Source of the DNA: Nepenthes gracilis
Lineage: Eukaryota; Streptophyta; Magnoliopsida; Caryophyllales; Nepenthaceae
Length of the DNA: 64,000 nucleotides
Direction: 5' to 3'
NCBI GenBank assembly: GCA_033239525.1
Contig: BSYO01000008.1
Location: 12,035,294 to 12,099,293, forward strand
Positions 45,080 through 56,279 of the stretch are shown here, one piece after another. Each line of letters begins with the position of its first letter. The stretch's first letter is position 1. A program made the translations under genes and the position numbers. The notes below the pieces were generated by a model that saw only the letters and a list, made by a program, of their open reading frames with translations, made no database searches and had not been told where the DNA came from.

Positions 45080-45923
45080 GGCATGGAATTTATCGGTGTT
45101 TGTGGTGAGTGTAACGCTTTCGAAGCGAAAGGTTTTCTGTGGTTCGAAAGGAGTGCTGGTCTCCGACACTGTGTTCTTGAGGAACGTAGTGACAGGAAGA
45201 AAGAGAGAGGCATTCTGTAAGCGTAGGAGCTTGTGAGAACACAAAGTAAACTCAAGAGCGCCTTTATGAGAGCTAAGGCTTTGGTGAGTGATTCTTAGCA
45301 GAAAGAAGTGCGTTTATTAGTAGAAATCGGAGCGTGCCCTAGAGTGAGGACTCCATGGGTTTTTATAGCTGAGATACTAGGTATCCTTTCTTTGATAGGA
45401 GCGTTTGATTCCTGCGCTCTGTTGGACAGGTTTCCTTTCTTTGTGTGGGGCTTTAATGGCAATAACGGCTTCTTGGGAGGATTGCTTTCCTTCAGTATTT
45501 TATAATAGCTAGGGTTTGCTACAGACAGAGGAGAGGATTTGGCGCTTTCCTCGTGTGAGACACGCTGAATCTGTTGGTTATTGTTGTTATAAAGATTGCC
45601 TTTTAGGGGAGCGTGAAATTAGGGGAGAAGACTGTTGCTGGTCGTGGATGGAAGCGTGGGCTAGACTAGACTTGGTCCACATGAGGCTAGCTCCAACAAG
45701 CCACTGGCCTCAAAGCATGCAATCACTCCGGCTTGTTGGTGTGCAACAAAAATGTTAATCGAAATGCCCCTTTGTGCTAGTCTTCAAAAAGCCCTTATCT
45801 TTGGTTTCCTTGGCCTTTTGTCCGGTCAATGATTCTTGTTGACCGTTCAGGCTTATATTTGTGCCTTCGTGGATATGGGTCGTTCCTCCTTCTTGGGTCC
45901 ACCCACTATGGGTGTACCCATCA
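45080..45923 (-). repeat. 3' LTR of Tat element 2 (left limit unresolved)
   Basis: Matches 53700-54512 closely ('GAGAACACAAAGTAAACTCA', 'GGAGGATTGCTTTsCTTC', 'CCACCCACTATGGG'). It ends TGTACCCATCA at 45923; the purine tract (minus GCATGGGAGGCTAG) lies beside it. Towards lower coordinates the match fades into the CCGGTATG array, and the TGATGCATCC terminus of the partner LTR was not found. Confidence 0.75.
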
Positions 45924-46177
45924 CTAGCCTCCCATGCTGATGGTCTGAATCCTAACCTCCAGCATGTTCATGGTGGATCACGTGATTTAGCGTCCATCAA
46001 GATCCATTGACCGGAACCATTGACCGTTTAAGATAACCTGATGCACTCTTACAAAAGGAGCTGACCGGATTTAATGACCGTCTAGACCAAAACCAAGACT
46101 CCTTTAGAAGGAAATGAGAAAACACCGAGGATCAACTCATGTTTGCCACTTCCAAAATGTGGAGAACAATCAAGAAT

Positions 46178-46291
46178 GTTGACCCGATTCGTTGACTATC
46201 AAGGCCAAGATCTAGAGAACCTACGGAAGGAATTGTTGACCGGATTCCTTAACCGTCAAGGCCAAGATCCAGAGAACCTGTGGGAGTGGAG
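46178..46291 (+). repeat. 57-bp tandem duplication with GTTGACCGG
   Basis: Units 46178-46234 and 46235-46291, both starting GTTGACCsGATTC and containing AGGCCAAGATCyAGAGAACC. Located between the Tat 2 3' LTR and its aORF start. Confidence 0.8.
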
Positions 46292-46581
46292 TGACGCGCC
46301 ATCATTAGCTATTCTATCAGATGAAAAGGTGGCCACGTGTCTACGTGTGGTGAATTAAAGATCCCGGTAATTAGTGCGCCTGAGGATCTAATTTGACTGC
46401 GCCCGTTTAGGGAACGCCACGTGGCAGCAGTGATGGCGCACGTTTACGAGATGGCTATTCTAACCGACACTCACATTGCCTTTTAAGTCGTCCGTTTTCC
46501 TTTTGAATTTTTCACACTTTTCTTCATCTTTCCTTTGCTGAAATACCCTAAATGTTTTGCAACTTCTTTGCTTCCAAATTC

Positions 46582-46925
46582 ATGGCTTCCATTCTCGAGA
46601 TTGCTTCTATCCTTAGAGAACCCGATGTGAAAGTGCAATGCGTGGAATATAATATTCCAAATGAGATAGTCTTCCGGATCCCTGTCAAGGAAGGTAGGGC
46701 GTTTTCTTCATCAAGATAAGATTTATTTTCATCACCATCTACGAGGCCCACGTGAGGAGTACCCTTCACGTCCAAGTCCCCACTGAGCTACTGCAAATCT
46801 TTAAGGCCCTCTAAGTTCCCATTGTCGAGTTGTCCGGCCAACTCTGTGTGTATAAGTTGGCCGTCCACCTTGCTTAAGATGCCATTGGCATTCCTCAACG
46901 GACTTGAGCCCTTGAGTAGACATCA
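46582..46925 (+). pseudogene. Antisense ORF remnant, aORF copy 5
   Basis: ATG at 46582 reads MASILEIASILREPDVKVQC, then VEYNIPNEIVFRIPVKEGRA, then a stop near 46718. In the next frame the signature resumes: FITIYEAHVRSTLHVQVPTE, LLQIFKAL, VPIVEL. The C-terminal coiled coil is gone by about 46930. Orientation is antisense to Tat 2 pol, as in copies 2-4. Confidence 0.65.
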
Positions 46926-47140
46926 GGGTTAAGCTGGATGTCATGCCAAGCCTGATCTATACTCATGCGGGAGTAAAGACTTGGTGGTGCTACTCTAGTG
47001 TGTACTTAGGCGGCCAACGTTTGGGGCGAATTGTCCTACTTCTGTCAACCGTCGTAGACTGGTCACGCTATCTCATTGCGTAGGAGGTCATCACGCGTAC
47101 TGTTTAAGCCCTCTAAGAATTTGACCGCAAACGTGTCACT

Positions 47141-47316
47141 TGGATGACTAAGTTTTAGTTCAACCGTCAGTAGGCTGCCTGGATGACCAATGTTTAAATA
47201 CGGCCGTTTATAGGTCGCACAAATGACCAGGGTTTAAGTATGGCCATTTATTGGCCGCCTGAATGACTAGGATTTGAGTACGACCGCTTATGGGTCACCT
47301 GGATGACCAGAGTTTA
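47141..47316 (-). repeat. 40-bp tandem repeats in the Tat 2 3' UTR
   Basis: About 4.4 units beginning at 47141, 47180, 47221, 47260 and 47300: (C)TGGATGACCAGGGTTTAAGT then ACGGCCGTTTATGGGTCGCC. Same place (after integrase) and same 40-bp length as the Tat 1 repeats, but unrelated sequence. Confidence 0.8.
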
Positions 47317-47479
47317 GTAACAAGTAGGTGAAAACCCGCCCAACTTAGGGGCAATCTTGGTCATAATCCTGCAACATACAAAACAAGCATACGTACATGC
47401 ATATAAAAAAAGAAAAGACACAGCACAACATAGAAGAAGTACTTATTTTATTGATTAAAAAAAGTACATACGCTTACAA

Positions 47480-48560
47480 GCATTCATGTGTGCGACTTAC
47501 GTGGACCCTTACTAGAAGTATCGCTTAAGGTGGACCGCATTCCACGTCCGGGAAACCAATTTTCTATCTTGGGTGTAGGATAGCCGAGACTAAGAAAGGC
47601 CCTTCCCAATTTGGGGACAGCTTATTCCGATTGGCAACCTTGCTTGTGGCCTCGATGCTCCACAAGACCAAGTCCCCAATGTTAAACTGTCACACCTTTT
47701 CCTTTTTGTTGTAATAGCGCGCAACCCATTATTAGTAGGCTGCGGTTCGTAATCTTGCGGAGTTGCGGGCTTCCTCCGGCAAGTCCAAATGCTCTCGGAT
47801 TTTCTGGGAATTGTCTTGTGAATCGAAGGATTCGACCCTAAGGCATGGAAGCTCGATATTGAACGGGATTACCGCTTCAGTTCCGTAATAGAGACTGAAG
47901 GGAGTCTTGCGAGTTGGCTTCTTTGGAGTCATCCAATAAGACCAAAGGACAGAGGGTAGCTCGTCCACCCAGGAATCCGCGGGCATCCTCTAGCTTGGTT
48001 TTGAGACCGTGGAGTAGCGTGCAGTTCGTGACCACCACCTGTCCATTCGCTTGCAAGTATGCCACTAAAGTATGGACCAATCTGATGCCCAAACTGGTAC
48101 AATACTTGGTGAAATGCTTTCCTGAGAATTGGGTTCCGTTGTCAGTGACAATTACCTCAGGAATGCCAAATCTGCTGAGTATATTCTGACGGACAAATTC
48201 AAGAGCATTGTGCTCTGTGATCTTGGCCAATAGGATGGCTTCAACCCACTTGATGAAGTAGTCAATGCCTATGATAATGAATTTCCTCTGCCCTACTACA
48301 ATGGGAAACGGGTCAAGGATGTCAAGCCCCCACTGCGCAAAGGGCCAAGGATCTTGGAGGGATTTCAGTTCAACGGGCGGCTGGTGATGAAAATTGCTGT
48401 GAAGTTGACAGTTCTCAAACCTTTTTTACGAACTCAAGCGTATCCTTTTTCATCGTTTGCCAGTAGTAACCCTAACGCATAATTTTGAATACCAAGTTGT
48501 TGCCGCCAATATGCGATCCATAAATCCCGAGATGGACTTCACCTAAGGCGTAGTCGGCCT
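47480..48560 (-). pseudogene. Integrase, Tat element 2
   Basis: Minus frames read LSRFGIPEVIVTDNGTQFSG (catalytic D in TDNGTQF near 48130) and KHFTKYCTSLGIRLVHT at 47877-48230. They continue ELPSVLWSYWMTP, TPFSLYYGTEAVIPFNIELP at 47732-47986, and VLWSIEATSKVANRNKLSPN to GPFLVSA at 47560-47690. Frameshifts occur near 47950 and 47720, with stops before the C-terminal segment. The HHCC region is degraded above 48400. Confidence 0.85.
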
Positions 48561-48849
48561 CCTTTGGAGTGAGGCATCAGAGGTATGGAGTTAAGTAACC
48601 ACGGTGATATAGCCGTCCATCGACCATGGTGTACCATCCGGTTGTCTTCTTAACCCGCTTGGCTTCGCCTACGTCTTTTGGAAGCGTTCTATCCGTCAAG
48701 TATTTTTGGTACGACGTCATTCAGTTTTCTACTTCGGAGATCTGCATTGCTTCCTGCTTCTTTGTGGTGGGAGCGCTAAAAATTTTCCACATGTCCTTCG
48801 AATACTGCTATGGATTTTTTGCCGCCGCCACCCTATCAAGTTGATCAGC

Positions 48850-49545
48850 CTTCTAGTTCTCAGCTCTGGAAACATGGACAAGGATCACCTTGCCAAATCT
48901 CCTGTTGATCTCCTTCACCTTGGCCAAGTATTTAGCCAAGTGAGGGTTGCATGCCTCGAAGCTCTCGTTAACCTGGTTGACGACCAACTCAAAGTCGCTG
49001 TAGACAGTCAATCGTTTAGCCGAGTACTCTTTAACCAGCCTCAACCAAGCCAACAGGGCTTCCTATTCGGCAACATTGTTGGTCGCCCAAAAGTCGAGTT
49101 GGAGCGAGTACTTTGCCTCAAACCCATCTGGGGCTTTTTGGACTACTCCGGCTCCATTGCTTGAGTCCGTAGACAATCCATCCACGTTGAGGACCCATTT
49201 CGACTCTACCTCATGCTGTTCTGTATCCTTAGCATGCTATTCCTCGAGAATTAGTATCGTGGTCTCGATGATGAAGTTGGCTAGAGCTTGTCCTTTAATG
49301 ATGGGTCGGGGTTGGAATTCGATGTCGAACTCTCCTAATCTGATAGCCCACTTTACTAGTCGCCTAGAAATGTCAGGTTTCTAGAGAATGGTTTTCAGAG
49401 GCTGGTCGGTGAGAACAATCACGTGATGAGCCTAGAAATAAGGTCTGACCTTCCGGGCGGAGAAGATAAGTGTCAAGGCCAACTTTTCCGCACGTGGGTA
49501 ATGTGTTTTTGGGTCAGTCAACGTTTTGCTTGCATAGCAAACCGC
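48850..49545 (-). pseudogene. RNase H connection and archaeal-type RNase H, Tat element 2
   Basis: At 48853-49053 the minus strand reads YSDFELVVNQVNESFEACNP, then HLAKYLAKVKEI and HVSRAEN, the archaeal-type RNase H. Just upstream (49040-49200) are the NNVAE..ALLAW and DGLSTDSSNGAGVV-type motifs. The connection domain is at 49250-49500 (LVKWAIRLGEFDIEFQPRP, KALANFIIET, HHVIVLTDQPLKTIL) in broken frames. Stops are scattered. Confidence 0.8.
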
Positions 49546-49549
49546 TCTA

Positions 49550-51060
49550 GCAAGGTATCGGAGTTCGGCGTAAGAGGATGAGCTAAGGTCACCCTCCCAA
49601 ATCCTGTTGATCTCCAGGTAGAAATATTTAGCGAGGTTCCTCTCCGAAAACTCGGTGACGTTAGCAACAATGGGCTTGCCAAATACCTCTTCAATACTCT
49701 TTCAAGACCCTCTCGCACTCGCCTTCAATTGGAATCCGTTGCTTTCGTTTCCCTCAATGCCTTAAAGAAAGGCTCCATTGATACTTGTCGTCCATGTTGA
49801 GGACTTCGCTAAGAAGCGGGACAAGGCCACCGATCGTCTCGATTAGCCGATGGACGTCCTTGACACTCTGTGGAGTGGTCTTGTCTACAAGAGCCTTAGT
49901 CTTCTTTGGGTTTGTCCTAATCCCTCATTGGGAGACGATGAATCCCAAGAATTTTTCTGAGGATACTCTAAAGACGCACTTAACCAGATTCAGCTTCATA
50001 TTATGTACCTCAAAATAGTAGACCGGCTGCTGGGTATCGGAGTTCTGGCGTAAGAGGACAGAGCTAAGGGTCACCTCCGACATTGCCAGGTAGAAGTACA
50101 GTTCCTCTTTTTCCCTGGGTGACGTTAGCAATGATGGGCTAGCCAGATACCTCTTCAATTCGTCGAAGACTGTCTCGCACTCTGCCGTCAATTGGAATCC
50201 GTTCACTTTCGTTCCCCTCAATGCCTTAAAGAAAGGCTGATACTTGTCGTCTGACTTCGCTAAGAAGCGGGACAAGGCCACCAATCGTCCGATTAGCCGA
50301 TGGACATCCTTGACGCTCTGTGGAGCGGTCTTGTCTACGAGAGCCTTAGTCTTCTTTGGGTTTGTCCTAATCTCTCATTGGGAGACGATGAATCCCAAGA
50401 ATTTTTTTGAGGATACTCTAAAGACGTACTTAACCAGATTCAGCTTCATATTATGTGCATGGAGTACCTCAAAATATTCAGCCAGATTGCGAATATGGTC
50501 ATCAGCGGCCTTGCTCTTGATGAGCATGTCGTCGATGTACACTTCAATATTAAGGCCGATCTGCTTTTCAAACATCTTATTCATGAGCCGCTGGTAAGTG
50601 GCGCCCGTGTTCTTTTCACCAAAAGGTATAACCTTGTAGCTATATGTGCGTTGGTCCGTCATGAACGAGGTGTGCTCCTTGCCTTTTGAGGTCATCCGGA
50701 TCTGGTTATAGCCCGAGTACTTGTCCATGAAGCTCAACAGCTTGTGTCTAGATATGGAGTCCACCAATAGGTTGATCTGAGGTAAATGAATGTTGTCTTT
50801 CGGGCAAGCTTTGTTAAGTCGGTGAAGTCAACGCATATTCATCATTTTTCGTTACTTTTCTTTACTAGGACAATGTTGGAAAGCCAATTTGGGTAGTAGA
50901 CCTCCCTGATAAAGCCGGCTTCAGCAGCTTTTTTACTTCTTCCTAGATTACGATCAACTTGTTCCATGGAGTGATTTCTCTCCTTCTGCCTGATGGGCTT
51001 GCGGTCAGGATTGAGGCCCAACTTGTGGTCCATTACTCTGGCCAAAATCTCAGGCATGTC
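49550..51060 (-). pseudogene. Reverse transcriptase, Tat element 2, with internal duplication
   Basis: The N-terminal motifs SIRQKERNHSMEQ-like and AGFIREVYYPNWLSNIVLVK lie at 50842-51057. The palm is at 50375-50767: HKLLSFMDKYSGYNQIRM, HTSFMTDQRTYSYKVIPFG, NTGATYQRLMNKMFEKQIG and the catalytic YIDD at about 50516-50541 (VYIDDMLIKSKA). The thumb FRVSSKKFLGFIVSQ follows. The next 480 bp (thumb to connection) is present twice, at 49553-50030 and 50031-50470, so the polyprotein order is scrambled. The 50375-50767 stretch is still open. Confidence 0.85.
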
Positions 51061-51289
51061 AGCGAGAGTCTATGTGAAGATGTTGACATTTCGTTGTAAG
51101 AACATGATCAACTCATCACGTAGTGTCCCGTTGAGTGTGCCACCGATTTGTACGCACCTTTTCAGATCTTTCAGGTTCAATGGGACTAGATCGATTGCCT
51201 CTCAGGACTATGCTTGCCGTAGAGTCGCTTCGTCTTGATGGTTGAGTTCTCTTGTCGACTTGGCGCTGCCATTTGGGGCGATCTGGGAC

Positions 51290-51797
51290 ATTTAACACGT
51301 CCGTCCAATGATTTGGTCACCTAACACTTTTCCCACACCGCATGCTGTTGGAAATTTCATCTTGAGGTGTAGAATCAAAGTGATGGCTCTAAACATTGTT
51401 AGGCATGGGCGACCTAGTATAGCGTTGTAGACGGATGGTAGGTCGACCACCAAGAAGGTGAGCGTATGATTCATCGTTCTTGGATATGTACCAGGGTGAC
51501 TTCTAATTGGATCGTCCCTTGGACGAGCACGGGTTCATTGTCAAGGCCATATAGTGGGCCTTCGGCAGGTTTTAACTTACTCTTTATCAAACCGAGTTTA
51601 AAGAATGCATCAAGGTAAAGCAAATCACGTGAGCTTCCATTATTAAGAAACACTCGCTTCAGCTGGTAGTCGATGCTACCGTCCGAAACGAGCGCGAAGA
51701 CAACAAGGGGGTTCGCGTGGGGAGAAATTACATGTTCTAAGTCATCGTTGCTGAAACTAATGACATTATCTTCAATGCGCTGTTTCTTTCTCCCAAT
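51290..51797 (-). pseudogene. Aspartic protease region, Tat element 2
   Basis: At 51471-51653 the minus strand reads FLNNGSSRDLLYLDAFFKLG, then LYGLDNEPVLVQGTIQLEVT. The active site is normally 'IDNGSSADIL', so the catalytic Asp reads Asn here. It continues at 51292-51474 as LTFLVVDLPSVYNAILGRPC, the end of the protease fold. The Asn change would inactivate it. Confidence 0.75.
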
Positions 51798-53395
51798 CTA
51801 CCATTCCTTGTGGTCTGTCAAAGTTTTGGCCAGTCGAGCCGTGATCATGTTGACCACTCCTGCTGTGACCCTATTCCGTGGAGGAGAAAGCTCTGGTCCC
51901 TCTCCGCTTGCAGTGCTGAAGCTCTGGCTAGGGTTCTTGATGAACCTGGTGAGGTGGCCTCTACAGATCAGCTCTTCTATCTCCCATTGGAGAGTCTTGT
52001 AATCTTCCGTAGAGTATCCGAAAGATCGATGAAAATCACAATATTTGACCAGATTTCCTCTTTCTGCTTTCTTAAGTGGTTTTGGCCACTTAAGGAATTT
52101 TTTCCCATGGATCTGCATGAGAACATTCGAACATGTGTCAGTCAAGGGCGTTAGTTTGATCGGCCCATAATCTTTACGCTCTGGCAGTTCGGTCCTATGG
52201 TGCTTTCTGCGAGAGTGGTCGCCGCCGCTGTACTTCCTCTTTCCTTCTGTTGGTAAAGAGTGAGGCTATTCGGTCCACTCAGGATGCTTAGCCTCGTTGG
52301 CCTCCTCAGTTACAGCATAGGCCCTGGTGATAGATTTCGCTTCCCGGAAGGTTTACGGATTCTTATGCGCCAGGTACCTAAAGAAATCCCTATACGTTAG
52401 CGTAGAGATGAAACTGCCAAACTTCATCTCCTCCGTGAGCCTAGGGATTCGCCTGACTTCTGCCATGAAGCGATCTAGAAATATTCGCGGATTCATCCTG
52501 TGCTTCTACTTGATATGCGACAGATGTCAAGGCTACTTTTCTTCTTGGCGGTTGGAGGCATATTACCCTAAGAAGAGATCAGTTATCTCCCGAAAACTTC
52601 AGATCGAATCCGAGGGGAGGTGGTGGAACCAAATGCAAGCATTCCCCTTCAAGGTAAGCGGGAAACAGCGGCACATGATTGCGTCTTCCAACCCTTGCAG
52701 ACTTAGATGGGTACGGAAGTGATTGAGGTGATCTATGGGATCAGCGCCCTTATCGTATGAATCTAGGGTTGGCATTTTGAATTTTAACGGCATTGGGTGG
52801 TTCAAAATCTCCTCTGCGAAAGGAGAACTATCCAGATCCTTCATGCGTTCATCACGGTTCCAGATTTTCTCCGATCTTGAATCTGTTCGGGTTGTGTTGG
52901 CTGATCTTTTGGAGTTGAGATATGTTCTCAACTCCATCCTTCCTCTGGTGTGGCCAGTAGCCGACCGGCTACTACATCCAGTGGATCTGACAGCTCGAGG
53001 GGCTCCTTTTTGGACTCAAGGCCTCGATTCCGCTCAAGAATATCGGGGGTTCATTCGTTTCAAACTTTCTTATGGAGTCATGCTGCATGAACGCTCCCCA
53101 GGCCTTAGTTGGCTTTGGGCCTGTGAGGACTCCGGTGTCTGAATGTTGGCTGGCCTTTTGGATTTCCTGGCCAGTTTCTTCTTCCTTTGGCCTCCTCTCT
53201 TGGAGGCCGGTGTAGGGGCTATCGCTAGTGAAGCCTCCTGCTAGGTGTGTTCCTGGCGGGAGCAGAGCATCTGGAGCATCTTATTTATATTCTACATGTA
53301 CTCCAGTAGATTTTGGAAAAAGGGTGCGGGCACCCCATTGACCGTCCCATTGACTAGGGACTAGCAGCGTGGTGGCTTATGCCATCGTGTTCACC
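51798..53395 (-). pseudogene. Gag, Tat element 2
   Basis: Starts near 53395 with MVNTMA (Tat 3 gag starts MVNTL). The core at 52599-52937 reads FAEEILNHPMPLKFKMPTLD, DPIDHLNHFRTHLSLQG and CFPLTLKGNACIWFHHLPSD. The C-terminal part at 51798-52145 reads KYCDFHRSFGYSTEDYKTLQ, then EELICRGHLTRFIK, the Cys/His region preceding the protease. An early stop after MVNTMA and frame changes make it inactive. Tat gags of this type lack a classic zinc knuckle. Confidence 0.8.
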
Positions 53396-53469
53396 ATTTT
53401 AGTTGATGACACGAACTTTGAAGGTGACGCTGAGGAAAGTATCTGAGCAAGGTGGTAGGCTTTTTATAA

Positions 53470-53492
53470 GTGGTTCCCACATACGGCACCAA
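53470..53492 (-). other. Primer-binding site, Tat element 2
   Basis: The minus strand reads TTGGTGCCGTATGTGGGAAC beside the LTR end (GGATGCATCA). This is the well-known Tat-lineage primer region and fixes the LTR border at 53493. Confidence 0.85.
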
Positions 53493-54512
53493 TGATGCAT
53501 CCTGGATCCAAGCTTCAAATAGGTTTTGGTCAAGTTGATTGTTGAGTCGACTCCATTCACCGAGTGTGGATCCTGCACACCACTACAACAAACGAGAGGT
53601 TAGGTGTTGGTAAGATGTTATCTAATCCAAAATACTCCGATGCTCAGTTAGTAAACAACCTTCTAAAAATTCAGAAGGTTAAGGAAAAAATAAGAATAAA
53701 GAAAAATGCTATGAGAGTGTTTGTAGTGGGTGTTATGCTTTTGAAGCGAAAGGCTTTTTGTGGCTTGAAAGGATTGCTGGTCTTCGACACTGTATTCTTG
53801 AGAATGTAATGATAGGGAGAGAGAGAGAGGCATCTTGTAAGCGTGGAAGCTTGTGAGAACACAGAGTAAACTCAAGAGCACCTTTATGAGAGCTAGGGTT
53901 TTGGTGAGTGATTCTTAGTAGAAAAGAGTGCGTTTGTTTAGTAAAAATCGGAGCTTGCCTTGGAGTGAGGACTCCATGGGTTTTTATAACTGAGATGCTG
54001 GGCATCATTTCTTTGACAGGAGCACTGATTTCTACGCTCTGCTATACAGGTTTTCCTTTCTTGGTGTGGGGCTTTAATGGCGGTAATGACTATTTGGGAG
54101 GATTGCTTTGCTTCTGTATTTTATAACAGCTGGGGTTTGCTGCAAACAGAGGAGAGGATTTGGCGCTTTCCTCGTGTGAGGTGCGCTAAATCTGCTGGTA
54201 ACTGTTGTCATGGATATTGCCTTTTGGGGGAGCGCAAAATTAGGGGAGAAGACCGTTGTTGGTCGCGGATGGAAGCGTGGGCCTGATTGGGCTTGGTCCA
54301 CGTGAGGCTTGCTCATGGGCCAGCCTACTGTGACGCTTCCAGTCAACATAAATGTTGACCGTCCCTTTATACCAGTTGCTTGTCCTTATGCTGGTTTCCT
54401 TAGCCTTTCATCCGGTTAATAGTTCGCGTTAACCGTTTAAGCTTATATTTGAGCCTTCGTGAATTTGGATCATTCCTCCTTCTTGGGACAACCCACTATG
54501 GGCATCCCATCA
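53493..54512 (-). repeat. 5' LTR of Tat element 2 (1,020 bp)
   Basis: Runs from TGATGCATCCTGG (53493) to GGGCATCCCATCA (54512). Minus-strand TATA-like sites are GTTATAAAATA (about 54115-54125) and GTTATAAAAAC (about 53982-53992). GTTGACCG-type words lie upstream of them (about 54352 and 54434). It lacks the long CCGGTATG array seen beside the other LTR. Confidence 0.8.
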
Positions 54513-55640
54513 GTAAATCTCTGAAAAATATATTTGTGCTACAATTATGAAAAAAATGTGATTCGGAGACCCCTAAAGTGAGAATTGTCTATCGATAGTA
54601 AGAGATTCTGATCCTCTCTATGCATTTTGATATCTACGTATTCGACTTGAATCGTAAAGAGACTTAAGTTCGAAGAAAAGATATAATTGTATAATTATTC
54701 AAAAAAAAATCCATAATGTGTAATGTGATCAAATTATTTTTCCAGATGGAGATAATGTGAATGGATTATGGTGGACCTTCTCTCAAAAGAATAAAAATCA
54801 TAAAATTAGGACCATGAATTTATATTGATTGGGTAGTATCCCCTGACATGCCATTGATACCATAGTGGAGACTTAAGGATTACCCTGGCCGGGTATCTTG
54901 GCCACTAATTGAAGCGAGTGATGTCCGTGGCTCGCTTTAAGATACAACTGTGAAAGAACGAGGAGTGACCTGGTACCCCAAGGGATATGGGGCGAATCAT
55001 TATCGGCCCGTCTACAGCATGATATGTAGATGACCCCCTGGCTGGATCTAAGAATAAGCCCTTACAATCTTAGATCATGTAGAATATCATGATTCTTTTC
55101 TTGTTCTTTTGCATCGTTAATTAGTACGACCTACTAGTACTGGTCCACAAAAATGAATAATCATGTATAAATTATATTTTAAAGAAAAGTAAATTGTACC
55201 CCAACACAAATTTAATCATGTTCTTATTATGCATCCTTCTTTTGATTTACCATGCCTATATTGTTTTCTTTTTTAAATATGATACACTTGTTAAGCTATT
55301 AGCTCACCCTTACTTCTTTCTTCCTTCTAGATAAGCATGTACATATGAAATCGAGCTCGAGAAGGCTGTAGGCATAGGATAGGTAGCTAATATCGGTCAA
55401 GAGCTTTTGGGGATATAATAGTATGATTTGGAATGGATGAAAAGCTTTAAATTTTCTTGATTGATGAAATTAGATGTGTGTTAGTTTTGCTTTATATAAT
55501 AAACATTATACTTCGCAAATTTTCTTTTGTGGTTATATTTGGTTTTCCTAGTTGACATTTCTTCTAGACCGAGCGTCATACCAAAGATATGACATCGGGA
55601 CTACCTATGATATTGTGGTGGTTTTGAAAATCATGTGTAT
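54513..55640 (+). repeat. Degenerate Tekay-type LTR-like sequence
   Basis: Contains 'TTAGCTCACCCTTACTTCTT' (55301-55320), the reverse complement of the GTGAG/AAGTGAG block of the minus-oriented LTRs here. It also has a C/G-richer stretch at 54838-55080 ('CCCTGGCCGGGTATCTTGG') of the kind found in Tekay LTRs. Termini are not identifiable, so the assignment is tentative. Confidence 0.35.
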
Positions 55641-56279
55641 TTGTGGTTGTTGTATAGGGTTTATATAAGATTTATATTAGACGGACATTCAAAATACTGT
55701 CAAATTTTTGATAGAAGAATACGGTTTGTTATAGTTAGTTTGAGAGAATCCAATACATGGATTTTTCCAAAATTAGGAGCCACAGAAATGCCAAATAGGT
55801 CCAAAGTTGGACACTGTTGGGATTTTTATCATAAAAAATTTTTGGTTTCTCAAATAAAAGAATGATCTTTGAAGTGATTCTAGTTGAAGCTACAATTTGG
55901 AGCTTCTCCAAGCAGTTTTCTCTTTCCTCCTATTGATAGTTCTATAAAAACTTATTCAAGAAGATCAAAATGTCAAAACAAAAAATTAAAGAATTTTTAT
56001 TGAAAAACAAATACAACAACAATAAATAAAGCTTTAAATTTCATTAAATGAGTCGATTATAACTTTTGCTATTTTGCTCAATTTGGTGAAATATAATTCA
56101 AGAAACAATAAAATCTTAAATTATTTTTATCACTTCACTGCAGAATTTCCTAAGCCAACATCTTCTTTTCTTTTCTTCAACCAAAACTAGCACACATTTT
56201 CTTACAAGGCCTATATTTAAAGTATCCAAATCACATTAAACATTCTACTCGTATCTTAAACAAGTGCTTCTAAACATTT

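Noticed and set aside
44061..45255. Long overlapping open frames on minus
   Set aside because: They translate the CCGGTATG array and LTR; frames overlap in several registers and match nothing recognisable.
54838..55080. Possible structured RNA gene
   Set aside because: GC-richer block resembles the conserved part of Tekay LTRs; no tRNA or snoRNA features found.
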